A DNA stretch of 18,411 bases from assembly GCA_018665005.1 (NCBI GenBank), contig JABJEE010000262.1, forward strand, positions 1 through 18,411. Direction: 5' to 3'. The notes below the pieces were generated by a model. The model had not been told where the DNA came from. It saw only the letters and a program-made list of their open reading frames with translations, and made no database searches. Each line of letters opens with the position of its first letter. The stretch's first letter is position 1. This document shows positions 1-7,638 of this stretch, one piece after another. This DNA is from Flavobacteriales bacterium. GTDB taxonomy: Bacteria; Bacteroidota; Bacteroidia; Flavobacteriales_D; Crocinitomicaceae. The position numbers and the translations under genes were made by a program.

Positions 1-35
1 AAAATTTTCTTTTTTACTTCTTTATCTAAGTACAT
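1..35 (-). CDS. rpsO: 30S ribosomal protein S15, N-terminal fragment (runs off the left edge)
   Basis: Only the first 11 codons are present, reading MYLDKEVKKKI and apparently continuing with F. Bacteroidota S15 proteins characteristically begin MYLTKE-K-E-IF, and this opening matches that form. S15 binds 16S rRNA in the central domain of the small subunit. The ATG is at 33-35 on the minus strand. A promoter of Bacteroidota type lies at 83-112, giving a leader of roughly 43 nt with no clear Shine-Dalgarno. The identification rests on a very short stretch plus a fitting promoter, so it is likely rather than certain. Confidence 0.68.
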   Translation of the reverse strand, partial: MYLDKEVKKKI

Positions 36-82
36 GCTAATATTATTGTAAATGATTATTATGTAGTTCCGTTGAACGGGTG

Positions 83-112
83 CAAATTTAGGGATACTTT
101 TTTAATATCCAA
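83..112 (-). promoter_or_regulatory. Bacteroidota-type promoter for rpsO
   Basis: On the minus strand TAAATTTG (83-90) matches the -7 consensus TAnnTTTG. A TTG at 110-112 lies 19 bases upstream, the usual distance to the -33 element. Transcription would start near position 78 and read left into rpsO. Confidence 0.6.
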
Positions 113-180
113 TATTTAGTTGTGATTTAAATACAAATTGACATTAAACTAAACTCCTTAGTTCTGTGAAAATTAGATAT

Positions 181-212
181 AAAAAAATTGGTCTCCAGAT
201 GGAGACCAATTT
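181..212 (-). terminator. Intrinsic terminator after the membrane protein gene
   Basis: A perfect inverted repeat has 12-bp arms at 185-196 and 201-212 (core GGTCTCC/GGAGACC) and a 4-nt loop. On the minus strand it is followed by a run of seven T (181-187, partly inside the stem base). It sits just past the stop codon at 241 and separates that gene from rpsO. Confidence 0.85.
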
Positions 213-240
213 ATATAAATTATATTTTTTTTAAATCAAC

Positions 241-1026
241 TTAAACTGATTTAGTTGGTAAATATGGATTTTTGAACCAATTCATAAAGCTAGAAGCCAA
301 TCCAAATAGGAATGTATATATAGCTAAAGAAACATAAAGCTGTGCCAATACCAATACAACACCTGCAAATGCCCAACAACACTGAATCAGTCCTGCCCAT
401 GATTGAGTTTCTCCTGCTTCATATGTAAATTGTAAATCCGACCAACTTTGTATAACTCCTGCAACACCTTCAAAGCCAACCCAATTGGCAAAATCTGCAG
501 TAGCAACCATTGGAAGGTCAAACATCCAAGAAATGTTTTCAGAAACTGCCCCACCATCCATCATAGCAAATAAACCTAATATAGGCTCATCAATCGCCCA
601 ACCAAGCGTCATAAGACAAGCACTAAAAAATGCAACTATCGCAAGTAAATGACCAACCATTTTAATATTTGCAATTACCAAGTCTCCAAAAACAAACTTA
701 ACAATACCACTATCGGAAGACGCTAAACTTTCTCCAGCAGAACGTATAACATCAGACATTGGAAATGCTGCATACATCCATGTCAATAGAACAATAAACA
801 TGACAAGTAAATCCATACCTGAAGGTAATGAAGCGTCTCCCCAAAGAGGACTTGCAAGATTGTAGAGTGCTCCTAGGATGAATAACGTTGCCGCCACTCT
901 GTAAAACATCCCCACCCATTTAGAGATATTACTATCTGACCCTTGTACCATGGAAGTAATATTTCCTGGTATTTTATCGCTGACCATTTTCGGTGCATCA
1001 ATAATTTGATTGATTAAATTTTCCAT
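241..1026 (-). CDS. Multi-pass membrane protein of unknown function
   Basis: I do not recognise a family for this 261-residue protein. It has hydrophobic segments at about residues 37-58, 71-90, 121-145 and 212-245, so three to five membrane spans are likely. The N-terminal 35 residues are polar and have no signal peptide. A loop of about 60 residues between the third and last spans is rich in W, F and acidic residues, which suggests an ordered region outside the bilayer. The gene is monocistronic: it ends in a strong terminator and has no close upstream gene. A weak promoter candidate (TAAATTG at 1079-1085 on the minus strand, TTG 17 bases upstream) lies 50 to 80 bases before the ATG. No Shine-Dalgarno is visible. 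Confidence 0.75.
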   Translation of the reverse strand: MENLINQIIDAPKMVSDKIPGNITSMVQGSDSNISKWVGMFYRVAATLFILGALYNLASPLWGDASLPSGMDLLVMFIVLLTWMYAAFPMSDVIRSAGESLASSDSGIVKFVFGDLVIANIKMVGHLLAIVAFFSACLMTLGWAIDEPILGLFAMMDGGAVSENISWMFDLPMVATADFANWVGFEGVAGVIQSWSDLQFTYEAGETQSWAGLIQCCWAFAGVVLVLAQLYVSLAIYTFLFGLASSFMNWFKNPYLPTKSV

Positions 1027-1211
1027 AATTAAATAAATTTAGTTTGTATTAAATTAAGTAATTATTCACCTGAAATGTCAATTTACGATTTTTAGTTATT
1101 AACAACACATCTGTGTAAACCTTGTGAGATGTATATGTTTAAAGGAATATATCCAAATCCGCCTCCTGTCCAAAATTCTGAATAAAAACCACTATTGAAT
1201 TATTATTGTAT

Positions 1212-1219
1212 TATCTTTG
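1212..1219 (+). promoter_or_regulatory. -7 promoter box of the cobalamin riboswitch transcript
   Basis: TATCTTTG matches TAnnTTTG exactly. The predicted start, five bases after the final G, is position 1224, the first base of the riboswitch P1 stem. A TTG at 1195-1197 is only 14 bases upstream, so the -33 element is non-canonical. The wider 1027-1223 stretch holds nothing else I can support. Confidence 0.6.
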
Positions 1220-1223
1220 CCTT

Positions 1224-1371
1224 GATTATTGGTTCTCAGGATTAATAAGGAATCCGATGTAAATTCGGAGCTGTATCTGCAGCTGTAAGAGCTTTAAAAA
1301 CGACTAAAAAGCCACTGTTCAAACGGGAAGGTTGGTCGAATTTAGCTCGAGCCAGAATACTTGCCATAATC
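1224..1371 (+). promoter_or_regulatory. Cobalamin (B12) riboswitch aptamer
   Basis: The hallmark elements appear in the right order. A P1 stem pairs GATTATTGG (1224-1232, one bulged base) with CCATAATC (1364-1371). A segment of the form GGAATCCGATGTAAATTCGG then GAGCTG...CAGCTGTAAG matches the conserved core before P6. GCCACTG is at 1311-1317, followed by CGGGAAGG. The B12 box AGCCAGAATACTTGCC (1350-1365) fits the consensus. Such aptamers bind cobalamin and switch off B12 transport or synthesis genes when the vitamin is plentiful. Here it lies on the strand of, and about 105 bases upstream of, the BtuG-like gene. Confidence 0.93.
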
Positions 1372-1402
1372 AGAGAGAAGACTTCAGATCAAAGTTGGAC
1401 TC

Positions 1403-1439
1403 GGTTTGATTCATTTGAATCAACCAATCCCTCTTTTTT
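1403..1439 (+). terminator. Probable riboswitch expression-platform terminator
   Basis: GGTTTGATTC (1403-1412) can pair with GAATCAACC (1417-1425), with one bulged T and a 4-nt loop. A T6 tract follows at 1434-1439. The T tract is eight bases from the stem, so it is a less than ideal intrinsic terminator, but it lies between the B12 box and the coding start as expected for transcriptional control. I did not find an unambiguous anti-terminator. Confidence 0.5.
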
Positions 1440-1476
1440 CATCTTCAATTTATTAATTTTTATAAATATAGAAAGA

Positions 1477-2727
1477 ATGAAAAAAACTACTTTTTTATTA
1501 ATTGCTTTAGCTTTTAGCATAACCTCAAAAGCACAAGACTACGTAAATCAAGTTTTAATTTTAAATGAAGGCTATTTTGACTACACCCTCAACGAAATAG
1601 TAGAACCTGCATCAATTGGTAGTTACAACCCAGTAACACAAACCTATAATGAGGTTCTAGAATTAGACGGTATGAGGTTTGGCTCTGACCTATTAATAAA
1701 CAATGACTTTTATTATATCGCAGCCGACACCAAGATTTTTAAAGTAAATTTAAATACCCATGAAATCATTGCTAGCGTTGCATGTCAAGGGGTAAGAAAC
1801 CTAGCCATAGTAGGAAATAAACTGTTTGTTACTCGTGGAGAATATTTGGTCGATTTTGATTCCTATCTTCATGTCTACAATACTGATGACTTATCCCTTG
1901 AGTTGGCATTGGATCATGAATCGGGACCAAAATGGGCTTCACAGAACATTATTTCTGATGAAAACAAAGTGTATTTCGCAATAAACAATGCCTATGACTT
2001 TGGAAATGAAAAAGGGATTATAGGTATATATGACACAGAAACATCTGTTTACGAAGAAATTGATTTAGGACCAGAGGCAACGAATCCGGACAACCTCATA
2101 AAATTAGGAGATTTTCTTTACACGGTGAACAATAAAGATTGGTCAGGAGCGTCAATTTCAAAGTTGGCAATTGATCTATCTGAGAATGAAACAGTGAGTT
2201 TGGCAAGCGTTTCTACGGGCTGTGGAACCTCTGCGTTGCGGGATGATAAAATGATTTATCAAATTTCAATGGAATCCTCGCTGAACGAATTTGACCTAAA
2301 CATCATGAACAATTCAGGTCCTGTAAACGGCACTTTTATGAATTTTTACGAACTCAAGCAAAATCCGGTTAGCTCTGAATTTTATACGACTGAAACGGAT
2401 TACTTTTCTTTTGGAAAGGTTCATATCTATGATGGTCAAAACATTGAAACAGGTATGTTTGATGTAGGTATAAACCCTGGTACAATTGTTTTTGATGTAC
2501 GTTCTTCAGCTGGCATCGCTGAGGAATTTAGCAAAGTTAAAATCTACCCAAACCCCGTACAAAATAACTTATTCATTTCAGATGCAATAAACGAAAAAAT
2601 AATTCGGAATTTGACTGGAGAAGAAATTCTTAGGTTTTCGGGAACATCAACTGAAACAAAGCATCTTACTGCTGGAATCTACTTCATTGAGTGTAACAAC
2701 AAATCTATTCCATTTGTGAAAAAATAA
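1477..2727 (+). CDS. Secreted BtuG-like (DUF5074) beta-propeller with T9SS C-terminal sorting domain; predicted surface cobalamin-binding protein
   Basis: A signal peptide ends around SKA/Q (residues 19-20) with no lipobox cysteine. The mature start (VLILNEGYF, then SIGSYNP, a tYNEV strand and LDGMRFGSDL) follows the DUF5074/YncE-like propeller pattern of Bacteroides BtuG, a surface protein that binds B12 with very high affinity and passes it to BtuB. Residues about 353-416 form a type A T9SS sorting domain: KIYPNP near 355-360, a central NLTGEE turn, LTAGIYFIE and a terminal KK. The protein would cross the outer membrane by the type IX system and be anchored or released at the surface. The B12 riboswitch directly upstream supports a cobalamin role. 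No btuB-like TonB receptor is in the window. B12 binding is inferred from family and regulation, not from identified ligand residues. Confidence 0.82.
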   Translation: MKKTTFLLIALAFSITSKAQDYVNQVLILNEGYFDYTLNEIVEPASIGSYNPVTQTYNEVLELDGMRFGSDLLINNDFYYIAADTKIFKVNLNTHEIIASVACQGVRNLAIVGNKLFVTRGEYLVDFDSYLHVYNTDDLSLELALDHESGPKWASQNIISDENKVYFAINNAYDFGNEKGIIGIYDTETSVYEEIDLGPEATNPDNLIKLGDFLYTVNNKDWSGASISKLAIDLSENETVSLASVSTGCGTSALRDDKMIYQISMESSLNEFDLNIMNNSGPVNGTFMNFYELKQNPVSSEFYTTETDYFSFGKVHIYDGQNIETGMFDVGINPGTIVFDVRSSAGIAEEFSKVKIYPNPVQNNLFISDAINEKIIRNLTGEEILRFSGTSTETKHLTAGIYFIECNNKSIPFVKK

Positions 2728-2743
2728 TCATATCAAGCATTGA

Positions 2744-2768
2744 TAAAAAGCCCTTCTCAGGGCTTTTT
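2744..2768. terminator. Bidirectional intrinsic terminator between convergent genes
   Basis: AAAAAGCCCT (2745-2754) pairs with AGGGCTTTTT (2759-2768) around a 4-nt loop. T tracts follow on both strands (seven T on plus, five on minus). It serves the BtuG-like gene on the plus strand and abuts the stop codon of the radical SAM gene at 2769 on the minus strand. Confidence 0.88.
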
Positions 2769-3788
2769 TTATACCCAAACTTTTGAACCTTCAGAGCAAT
2801 TTTTACAAATATCAATTTGATTTCTTGAATTCAAAATAGACTGTCTGAATTCTTGGTATTTGTCAGTTTGCCATATGTCTTTGAAAGACTGGTTTTTTAA
2901 CGAGCCCAAAACATGGCTTGCATCTTTGTCAAAACAACAGGGAACCACTCCCCCATCCCAAGTTAAAACTGAACCCGACCACATTCTCCAACAATGATTT
3001 CCTTGCTTTCCTTTTAGCTTAAACGTACCATCTTTTCTTTTGACGTATCGCGAGTACTTGGAATTGTCCGGCATAAGGCGATTTCCGTTTTTGTAGTCAT
3101 ACAGTTGGGCCGTTTTTATACGAACTTCATCAATACCTAATTCTCTTGCCAAGTCATATACAGCGGGTACTTCATGTTCGTTGGGTTTAACCGCTAAAAA
3201 TTGAAAAATTAAATGAGGAGTACTTGAATTTGCTCTTTTTTTAGATTCAACCAACAACCTACTCGCTTCAATCACCTTTTTAAGTTTTCCATTTACTCGA
3301 TATTGTTCGTATGTTTCTTGTGTCAATCCGTCAATAGAAATAATTAATCGATCCAATCCTGAAGAAACAATTTCATTGGCTTTTTTTTGATCAATAAAAT
3401 GACCATTTGTCGAAGTTGAGGTATATATATTTGACTTTTTCGCCTGAGAAATTAACATCAGAAATTGAGGATGTAAAAACGGTTCTCCCTGAAAATAATA
3501 ATTGATGTAGAATACTGAAGACTTAATTTGAGAAAGCATTTTTTCATGAAAATCAATATCAAGCTTGCCCGTTGGACGTGAAAACTGCTTCAAACCACTA
3601 GGACACTCAGGACACCCTAAATTACAAGCCGTAGTCGGTTCGATACTTAATGTACTGGGCATTCCTAAATGAAGATTACGTTTAGTGATTTTAGAAAAGT
3701 GAAAGCTGAATCTAAGAATAACTACATTCCATAATCGGTATACACTGAGGTGTGAAAAAATCCGAAAAGAATCCCTTAACTTTAACAT
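2769..3788 (-). CDS. Radical SAM/SPASM domain protein
   Basis: The radical SAM cluster motif is CNLGCPEC, with C55, C59 and C62 ligating a 4Fe-4S cluster that cleaves S-adenosylmethionine. The fold motif GEPFLHP follows at about 101-107 and the core runs to about residue 230. The C-terminal part has the cysteine spacing of a SPASM/twitch domain that holds auxiliary Fe-S clusters: C266, C284, C285, C328 and C331, with WDGGVVPCC and LGSL...DIW typical of that family. Relatives include peptide-modifying maturases and other enzymes, so the substrate is unknown. No small precursor-peptide gene or partner lies next to it. The first 40 residues are basic and hydrophobic and could associate with membrane. 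The ATG is four bases downstream of a possible -7 box. Confidence 0.85.
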   Translation of the reverse strand: MLKLRDSFRIFSHLSVYRLWNVVILRFSFHFSKITKRNLHLGMPSTLSIEPTTACNLGCPECPSGLKQFSRPTGKLDIDFHEKMLSQIKSSVFYINYYFQGEPFLHPQFLMLISQAKKSNIYTSTSTNGHFIDQKKANEIVSSGLDRLIISIDGLTQETYEQYRVNGKLKKVIEASRLLVESKKRANSSTPHLIFQFLAVKPNEHEVPAVYDLARELGIDEVRIKTAQLYDYKNGNRLMPDNSKYSRYVKRKDGTFKLKGKQGNHCWRMWSGSVLTWDGGVVPCCFDKDASHVLGSLKNQSFKDIWQTDKYQEFRQSILNSRNQIDICKNCSEGSKVWV

Positions 3789-3792
3789 AAGG

Positions 3793-3800
3793 CGAAATTA
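3793..3800 (-). promoter_or_regulatory. Candidate -7 box of the radical SAM gene
   Basis: On the minus strand TAATTTCG is a one-base variant of TAnnTTTG. It is followed by CCTT and then the ATG at 3788, the same four-base spacing seen at dnaX and dnaB. No -33 element is evident at standard distance. Confidence 0.4.
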
Positions 3801-3867
3801 ACGAATTCAAGTAATATTATTACCTGTGTCTTTTTAGAAAGATTTATATTTATACCAAATTAAAATA

Positions 3868-4362
3868 ATGCAGGTCATACTCAATCATCAACAAATTCAA
3901 CAAAAAATCACAAGATTAGGCCACGAGCTACTTGAGAATTGTTTTGAAGAGGAAGAAATATTTATTGGGGGTATTCAGGGAAACGGGTTTGAACTGGCCA
4001 AAACACTAGCCAATATAATTGCTCAAAACTCTGACATTTCAGTGAATCATTTCGAAATTAAAATCAATAAAATAGAACCTTGGAAGGAAAAAGTAAACCT
4101 GACTATTGATGAAGAAAAGCTAAAAAAAGGATTTATTATACTTGTTGATGACGTAATAAATTCCGGAAAAACCATGCAATATGCATTAGTCAAATTTTTA
4201 GAACGCCCCACGAAAACAATAAGAACTGTCGTTTTAGTGGATAGAAAACACCGGCGCTACCCTGTAAAAGCAGATATTGTTGGTCTCTCACTATCAACAA
4301 CCCTAAAAGATAGAGTTGAAGTTGTATTAGGTGCAAGAGATTCAAAAGCATTTTTGGCATGA
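3868..4362 (+). CDS. PyrR-like type I phosphoribosyltransferase family protein
   Basis: The PRPP-binding motif is ILVDDVINSGKT (about residues 91-102), the form found in type I phosphoribosyltransferases. The segment after it, VVLVDRKHRRYPVKADIVG (about 121-139), closely resembles the same region of PyrR, the bifunctional pyrimidine attenuation regulator and uracil phosphoribosyltransferase. At 164 residues it is slightly short for PyrR. GIQGNGFELA (35-44) would supply the pyrophosphate loop. It could be a nucleobase phosphoribosyltransferase, or a regulator that has lost RNA binding; the sequence does not decide. It is the first gene of an operon and its last four bases overlap the murQ start. 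No clear promoter was found in 3789-3867, although TATATTTA at 3845-3852 is a near match. Confidence 0.8.
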   Translation: MQVILNHQQIQQKITRLGHELLENCFEEEEIFIGGIQGNGFELAKTLANIIAQNSDISVNHFEIKINKIEPWKEKVNLTIDEEKLKKGFIILVDDVINSGKTMQYALVKFLERPTKTIRTVVLVDRKHRRYPVKADIVGLSLSTTLKDRVEVVLGARDSKAFLA

Positions 4363-5165
4363 AAAAAATAACCGAATCAACTTCAAACCATGAAGACCTA
4401 GAGAAAAAGTCAACTGAAGAATTACTTCTCGGGATAAACTCGGAAGATAAAAAAGTGGCATTGGCGGTAGAAAAAGAAATGCATCACATTAAAGCATTTA
4501 TTAATGCCGCATTTACCAAAATGAGTGAGGGGGGACGCTTGTTCTACATCGGAGCAGGTACGAGTGGCAGACTTGGAGTTGTCGACGCTAGCGAATGTCC
4601 TCCAACATTTGGGGTTGATCATGGTCTAGTTAACGGTATTATAGCAGGTGGTGATCATGCGATTAGAAAAGCGGTTGAATTTGCAGAAGATAGTGATCAT
4701 TTAGGTTGGGAAGACCTTTGTGAATTTAATATTACGAAACAAGATGTTATAGTTGGCATTGCCGCATCAGGAACCACACCATACGTTATTGGTGCAATAA
4801 AAAAAGCAGAAGAGATGGGCCTTATCACCGCAGGCATTTCCTGTAACCCTGATTCGCCGTTAACAAAAGCTACAAAATTTCCAATAACTCCTGTAGTAGG
4901 TCCTGAATTCGTTACAGGGTCCACTAGAATGAAATCAGGCACTGCTCAAAAAATGGTTCTGAACATGATATCAACCTGTTTAATGATTAAATTAGGACAT
5001 GTTAAAGGCAACAGAATGGTGGATATGCAGCTAAGCAATAATAAGTTATTGATTCGAGGCACAGAAATGATTTGCGATTCATTGGGTGTCTCTGAGGTTG
5101 AGGGTAAAGCACTATTAGTTAAACATGGATCAGTAAGAAAAGCAATAAATGCATACAATGGATAA
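4359..5165 (+). CDS. murQ: N-acetylmuramic acid 6-phosphate etherase
   Basis: MurQ cleaves the lactyl ether of MurNAc-6-phosphate to give GlcNAc-6-phosphate and D-lactate, a cytoplasmic step in recycling peptidoglycan sugars. The protein opens with TESTSNHEDLEKKSTEELL and carries the family signature GGRLFYIGAGTSGRLGVVDA (58-77). Glutamates expected to be catalytic are E79 in ASECPPTFG and E110 in EFAEDSD, equivalent to E83 and E114 of E. coli. The SIS-fold phosphosugar motifs AASGTTPYV and GSTRMKSGTAQK are also present. Its 268 residues are slightly short of the roughly 300 usual, with the C-terminal helical part reduced. It overlaps the upstream gene by four bases (ATGA) and the next gene near its 3' end, so the three are likely translationally coupled. 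Confidence 0.95.
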   Translation: MKKITESTSNHEDLEKKSTEELLLGINSEDKKVALAVEKEMHHIKAFINAAFTKMSEGGRLFYIGAGTSGRLGVVDASECPPTFGVDHGLVNGIIAGGDHAIRKAVEFAEDSDHLGWEDLCEFNITKQDVIVGIAASGTTPYVIGAIKKAEEMGLITAGISCNPDSPLTKATKFPITPVVGPEFVTGSTRMKSGTAQKMVLNMISTCLMIKLGHVKGNRMVDMQLSNNKLLIRGTEMICDSLGVSEVEGKALLVKHGSVRKAINAYNG

Positions 5166-6210
5166 AAACAAATTCAATCCTAATCAAGCGATCACTGCTA
5201 ACGGAAATATTTTCGGGTTTCCTTTTAATGAGAAAAATGCGGACTTGATCATTGTTCCAGTTCCTTGGGATGCCACTACCTCTTACGGTAAAGGATCACA
5301 TCTTGGACCCCAGGCCATCCTTAAGGCTTCTACTCAATTGAATTTTTTTCATCATGAACTTGAAAAAGCACATGAAACAAAAATCTTCATGACTGAGGTG
5401 TCTTCCGAATGGAAAAAAATAAACAATCAAAATGCTGAAAAAAGTTCAGAATACATAAGGTATCTAGAAAATGAAGGAGAAGAAAAAGCAATCGGATACT
5501 TTAAAGATGAAATAGAAAACATCAATCATGTCCACCAAGTTTTAACAGAGAACCTGAAAGAAAGATGCTTAAGTCTTCTTGAACAAAACAAATTGGTTGG
5601 AATTCTTGGTGGAGAACAATCGGTTGCATTGGGTTTAATTCAGGCACTTAATGATCGATATGATGATTTCGGGGTGTTACATATAGACGCTCATGCAGAT
5701 CTGAAAGTTGAATATTTAGGATTCGAGCAGTCTCACGCAAGTATAATGAGAAATGTTTTAAATACCTGTGCAAATATGTCAAAGCTCATTCAGGTTGGCG
5801 TAAGAGAATTATCAGAAGCAGAATTCGAGTTTTCAAAAGAAGAAAATCGAGTAAATACATACTTTGATTGGGCCATCAAAAAAGATATTTTAAATGGTAA
5901 ATCTTGGCTTGAAATAATTAGAGAAATCATCGACGAAATGCCAAACGATATATATATATCTTTTGATATTGACGGACTCAAACCTTATTTATGTCCAAAT
6001 ACGGGAACGCCTGTCGCTGGTGGATTTGAAATAGATGAAATTCAATTCCTTTTTTCGGAAATAATAAAAGCAGGAAAGAACATCATTGGATTTGATTTGT
6101 GCGAGGTTTCACCGGGTATTGATAATGATAATGATGCCTATTTTGGAGCACAAGTATTGTGGGAGCTTTCTTGTTACACTGAGAAATCGCGAAGAAATAC
6201 TGTAAAATGA
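5149..6210 (+). CDS. Agmatinase/arginase (ureohydrolase) family protein with an altered metal site
   Basis: Ureohydrolases use two Mn ions to hydrolyse guanidino groups such as those of agmatine, arginine or formimidoylglutamate. Recognisable motifs are HIDAHADL (178-185), SHASIMRN (195-202), SFDIDGLKPYLCPNTGTPV (271-289) and GFDLCEVSPG. The family's GGDHS, whose histidine ligates metal A, is here GGEQS (154-158, glutamine at 157), and the usual DxDxxDP reads DIDGLKP with lysine at 279. The remaining ligands D180, H182, D184, D273 and D275 are intact. Activity may therefore be changed, weakened or lost. Two starts are possible: ATG at 5149, or ATG at 5158 (MDKNKFNP), which overlaps murQ by eight bases. 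I favour no particular one. It is followed by a four-base overlap with the next gene. Confidence 0.85.
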   Translation: MHTMDKNKFNPNQAITANGNIFGFPFNEKNADLIIVPVPWDATTSYGKGSHLGPQAILKASTQLNFFHHELEKAHETKIFMTEVSSEWKKINNQNAEKSSEYIRYLENEGEEKAIGYFKDEIENINHVHQVLTENLKERCLSLLEQNKLVGILGGEQSVALGLIQALNDRYDDFGVLHIDAHADLKVEYLGFEQSHASIMRNVLNTCANMSKLIQVGVRELSEAEFEFSKEENRVNTYFDWAIKKDILNGKSWLEIIREIIDEMPNDIYISFDIDGLKPYLCPNTGTPVAGGFEIDEIQFLFSEIIKAGKNIIGFDLCEVSPGIDNDNDAYFGAQVLWELSCYTEKSRRNTVK

Positions 6211-6728
6211 TTACAAATAGAATCTTAAAAAATGCAACTTACATTCTACTTCTTGTGGGTATTTTGTTTTGTCTTTATAAGATTTTTAACTGGGAAATAT
6301 ATCCGTGGATTCAGTTGTTATTATGTTTTAGTCTTCCTCTTTTCTCTTTGCTGTTTTCGGAGATGATTACGTCATTAAAACCTGAGATAAAATCTGTAAT
6401 TATTATTTCTACTATTTCTCAACTCGCATTAGCTATTATTGTGTTTACAGATAATACGCTTGTTTTGCCCTATTGGAGGATGGTTTTCTTTCCTAGTTTA
6501 TTTATAATTTTGATGATTACGTATTCTATCTCATTAAGAAAAGAGTTAAAATATCATCGCCTGTTTAAGATAATAACGGCCACGCTTTTCATTGGACTTT
6601 CGCTCAGATTCATATATCACCATTCTTTTATTGATTATGCAATGGAAACCCTATTTTTGATTTTTATCATTTTGATTTTCAGAGCAAAGGGAATGAATCA
6701 CGAAATGAATGCACCCTCAAATTCTTAG
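6207..6728 (+). CDS. Small polytopic membrane protein of unknown function
   Basis: I do not recognise the family. The 173 residues contain about six hydrophobic segments (roughly 9-26, 33-52, 63-80, 92-110, 119-137 and 143-159) separated by short loops, and a polar tail of 14 residues. It starts inside the stop of the ureohydrolase gene (ATGA overlap), so it is probably the last gene of the phosphoribosyltransferase-murQ-ureohydrolase operon. Its stop is one base from the stop of the convergent NlpC/P60 gene, and I see no intrinsic terminator between them. Confidence 0.75.
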   Translation: MITNRILKNATYILLLVGILFCLYKIFNWEIYPWIQLLLCFSLPLFSLLFSEMITSLKPEIKSVIIISTISQLALAIIVFTDNTLVLPYWRMVFFPSLFIILMITYSISLRKELKYHRLFKIITATLFIGLSLRFIYHHSFIDYAMETLFLIFIILIFRAKGMNHEMNAPSNS

Positions 6729-6729
6729 A

Positions 6730-7638
6730 TTAATTTAAGACTCTCCCGAATCCAAAAAGTCTTTTTTTCCAATATTCAGAACCCTCTATATCGACAACAG
6801 ATATCCCTTTAGATGAAGAGGAATGAATCATTTTTTTTGATTCGCTCAGATTGTTCACAAGAATCCCAACATGAGTTATTCCATCCCCTTCTGAAAAGAA
6901 AACCAAATCTCCCATATACGCTCTGTTCTTATTGATTTTCTTACAATAATTGTATTGATCTTTGGAGACTCTTGGCAACTCAATTCCCTTATACATGAAA
7001 ACGTGTTTCGTATACCCACTGCAATCAAATCCATTTTCATCATTTCCACCCCATTTATAAGGAATCCCCATATACTCGTATGCATAATGTATGATACTGG
7101 TTCTTTGCTTTAGACTTAAACCTTCCGGTATCAATCCTTCTTCATCTCTGAATTCCTCTTTAGGAGCATCAAACTCCTGTTGACGAAAAACCGTAATAAT
7201 CCAGTTGTCTATATATCCCTTTTCTTTCTCACTAACTGAATTGGAATTTTTGGCCAACCAAACATCAAAAAGAACTTCCATATCGGAAAGCTCATTGGAA
7301 TGTGAATTCATAATCAAAAGCCACTGGTCACTATCAATTACTTTATTCATTAAATCAATATTTTCATGCATACCCTCATGATTTCGCCTTAGCCAAGATT
7401 GATTCTGCATCAATTGAAAAGAACTCATTGCCTTATAATACAGGGGTAATACCGACGAATTGAACTGTGGGTTTTTTAAGAGTTTAGAAGATTTTCGATA
7501 GACCAATTTAAAATGACCCTGATCATAATATTGCTCCAATCGATCAATCTTTTTACTTTGCCCAAAAGCAAATGTTATGCTTAAAAAAGACATTAAGCAA
7601 AAAGACAAAAAAGATCTAATTTGTGTACTGCTTCCCAT
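6730..7638 (-). CDS. Secreted NlpC/P60 family cysteine peptidase
   Basis: NlpC/P60 enzymes usually cleave D-Glu-diaminopimelate or related bonds in peptidoglycan peptides. A signal peptide ends near FAFG/Q (about residue 26). Residues about 30-150 are helical and unassigned, with a Y/L-rich repeat-like character. The catalytic domain spans about 178-302: IPYKWGGNDENGFDCSGY holds the nucleophile C206, DGITHVGILV holds H256, and IHSSSSKG provides the third residue H272. The triad is complete, so it should be active in the periplasm or at the surface. It starts 23 bases inside the 3' end of the repeat-protein gene, so the two are co-transcribed and probably coupled. Confidence 0.9.
   Translation of the reverse strand: MGSSTQIRSFLSFCLMSFLSITFAFGQSKKIDRLEQYYDQGHFKLVYRKSSKLLKNPQFNSSVLPLYYKAMSSFQLMQNQSWLRRNHEGMHENIDLMNKVIDSDQWLLIMNSHSNELSDMEVLFDVWLAKNSNSVSEKEKGYIDNWIITVFRQQEFDAPKEEFRDEEGLIPEGLSLKQRTSIIHYAYEYMGIPYKWGGNDENGFDCSGYTKHVFMYKGIELPRVSKDQYNYCKKINKNRAYMGDLVFFSEGDGITHVGILVNNLSESKKMIHSSSSKGISVVDIEGSEYWKKRLFGFGRVLN

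Noticed and set aside
69..79. CCGTTGAACGG in the rpsO leader as a possible S15 autoregulatory hairpin
   Set aside because: As RNA it can form only a 3-bp stem, too weak to claim a regulatory element.
3811..3823. GTAATATTATTAC inverted repeat between divergent genes
   Set aside because: The 6-bp AT-only arms around one base are likely by chance in this composition.
4422..5158. Three minus-strand open frames opposite murQ
   Set aside because: They are frame shadows of a strongly conserved gene.
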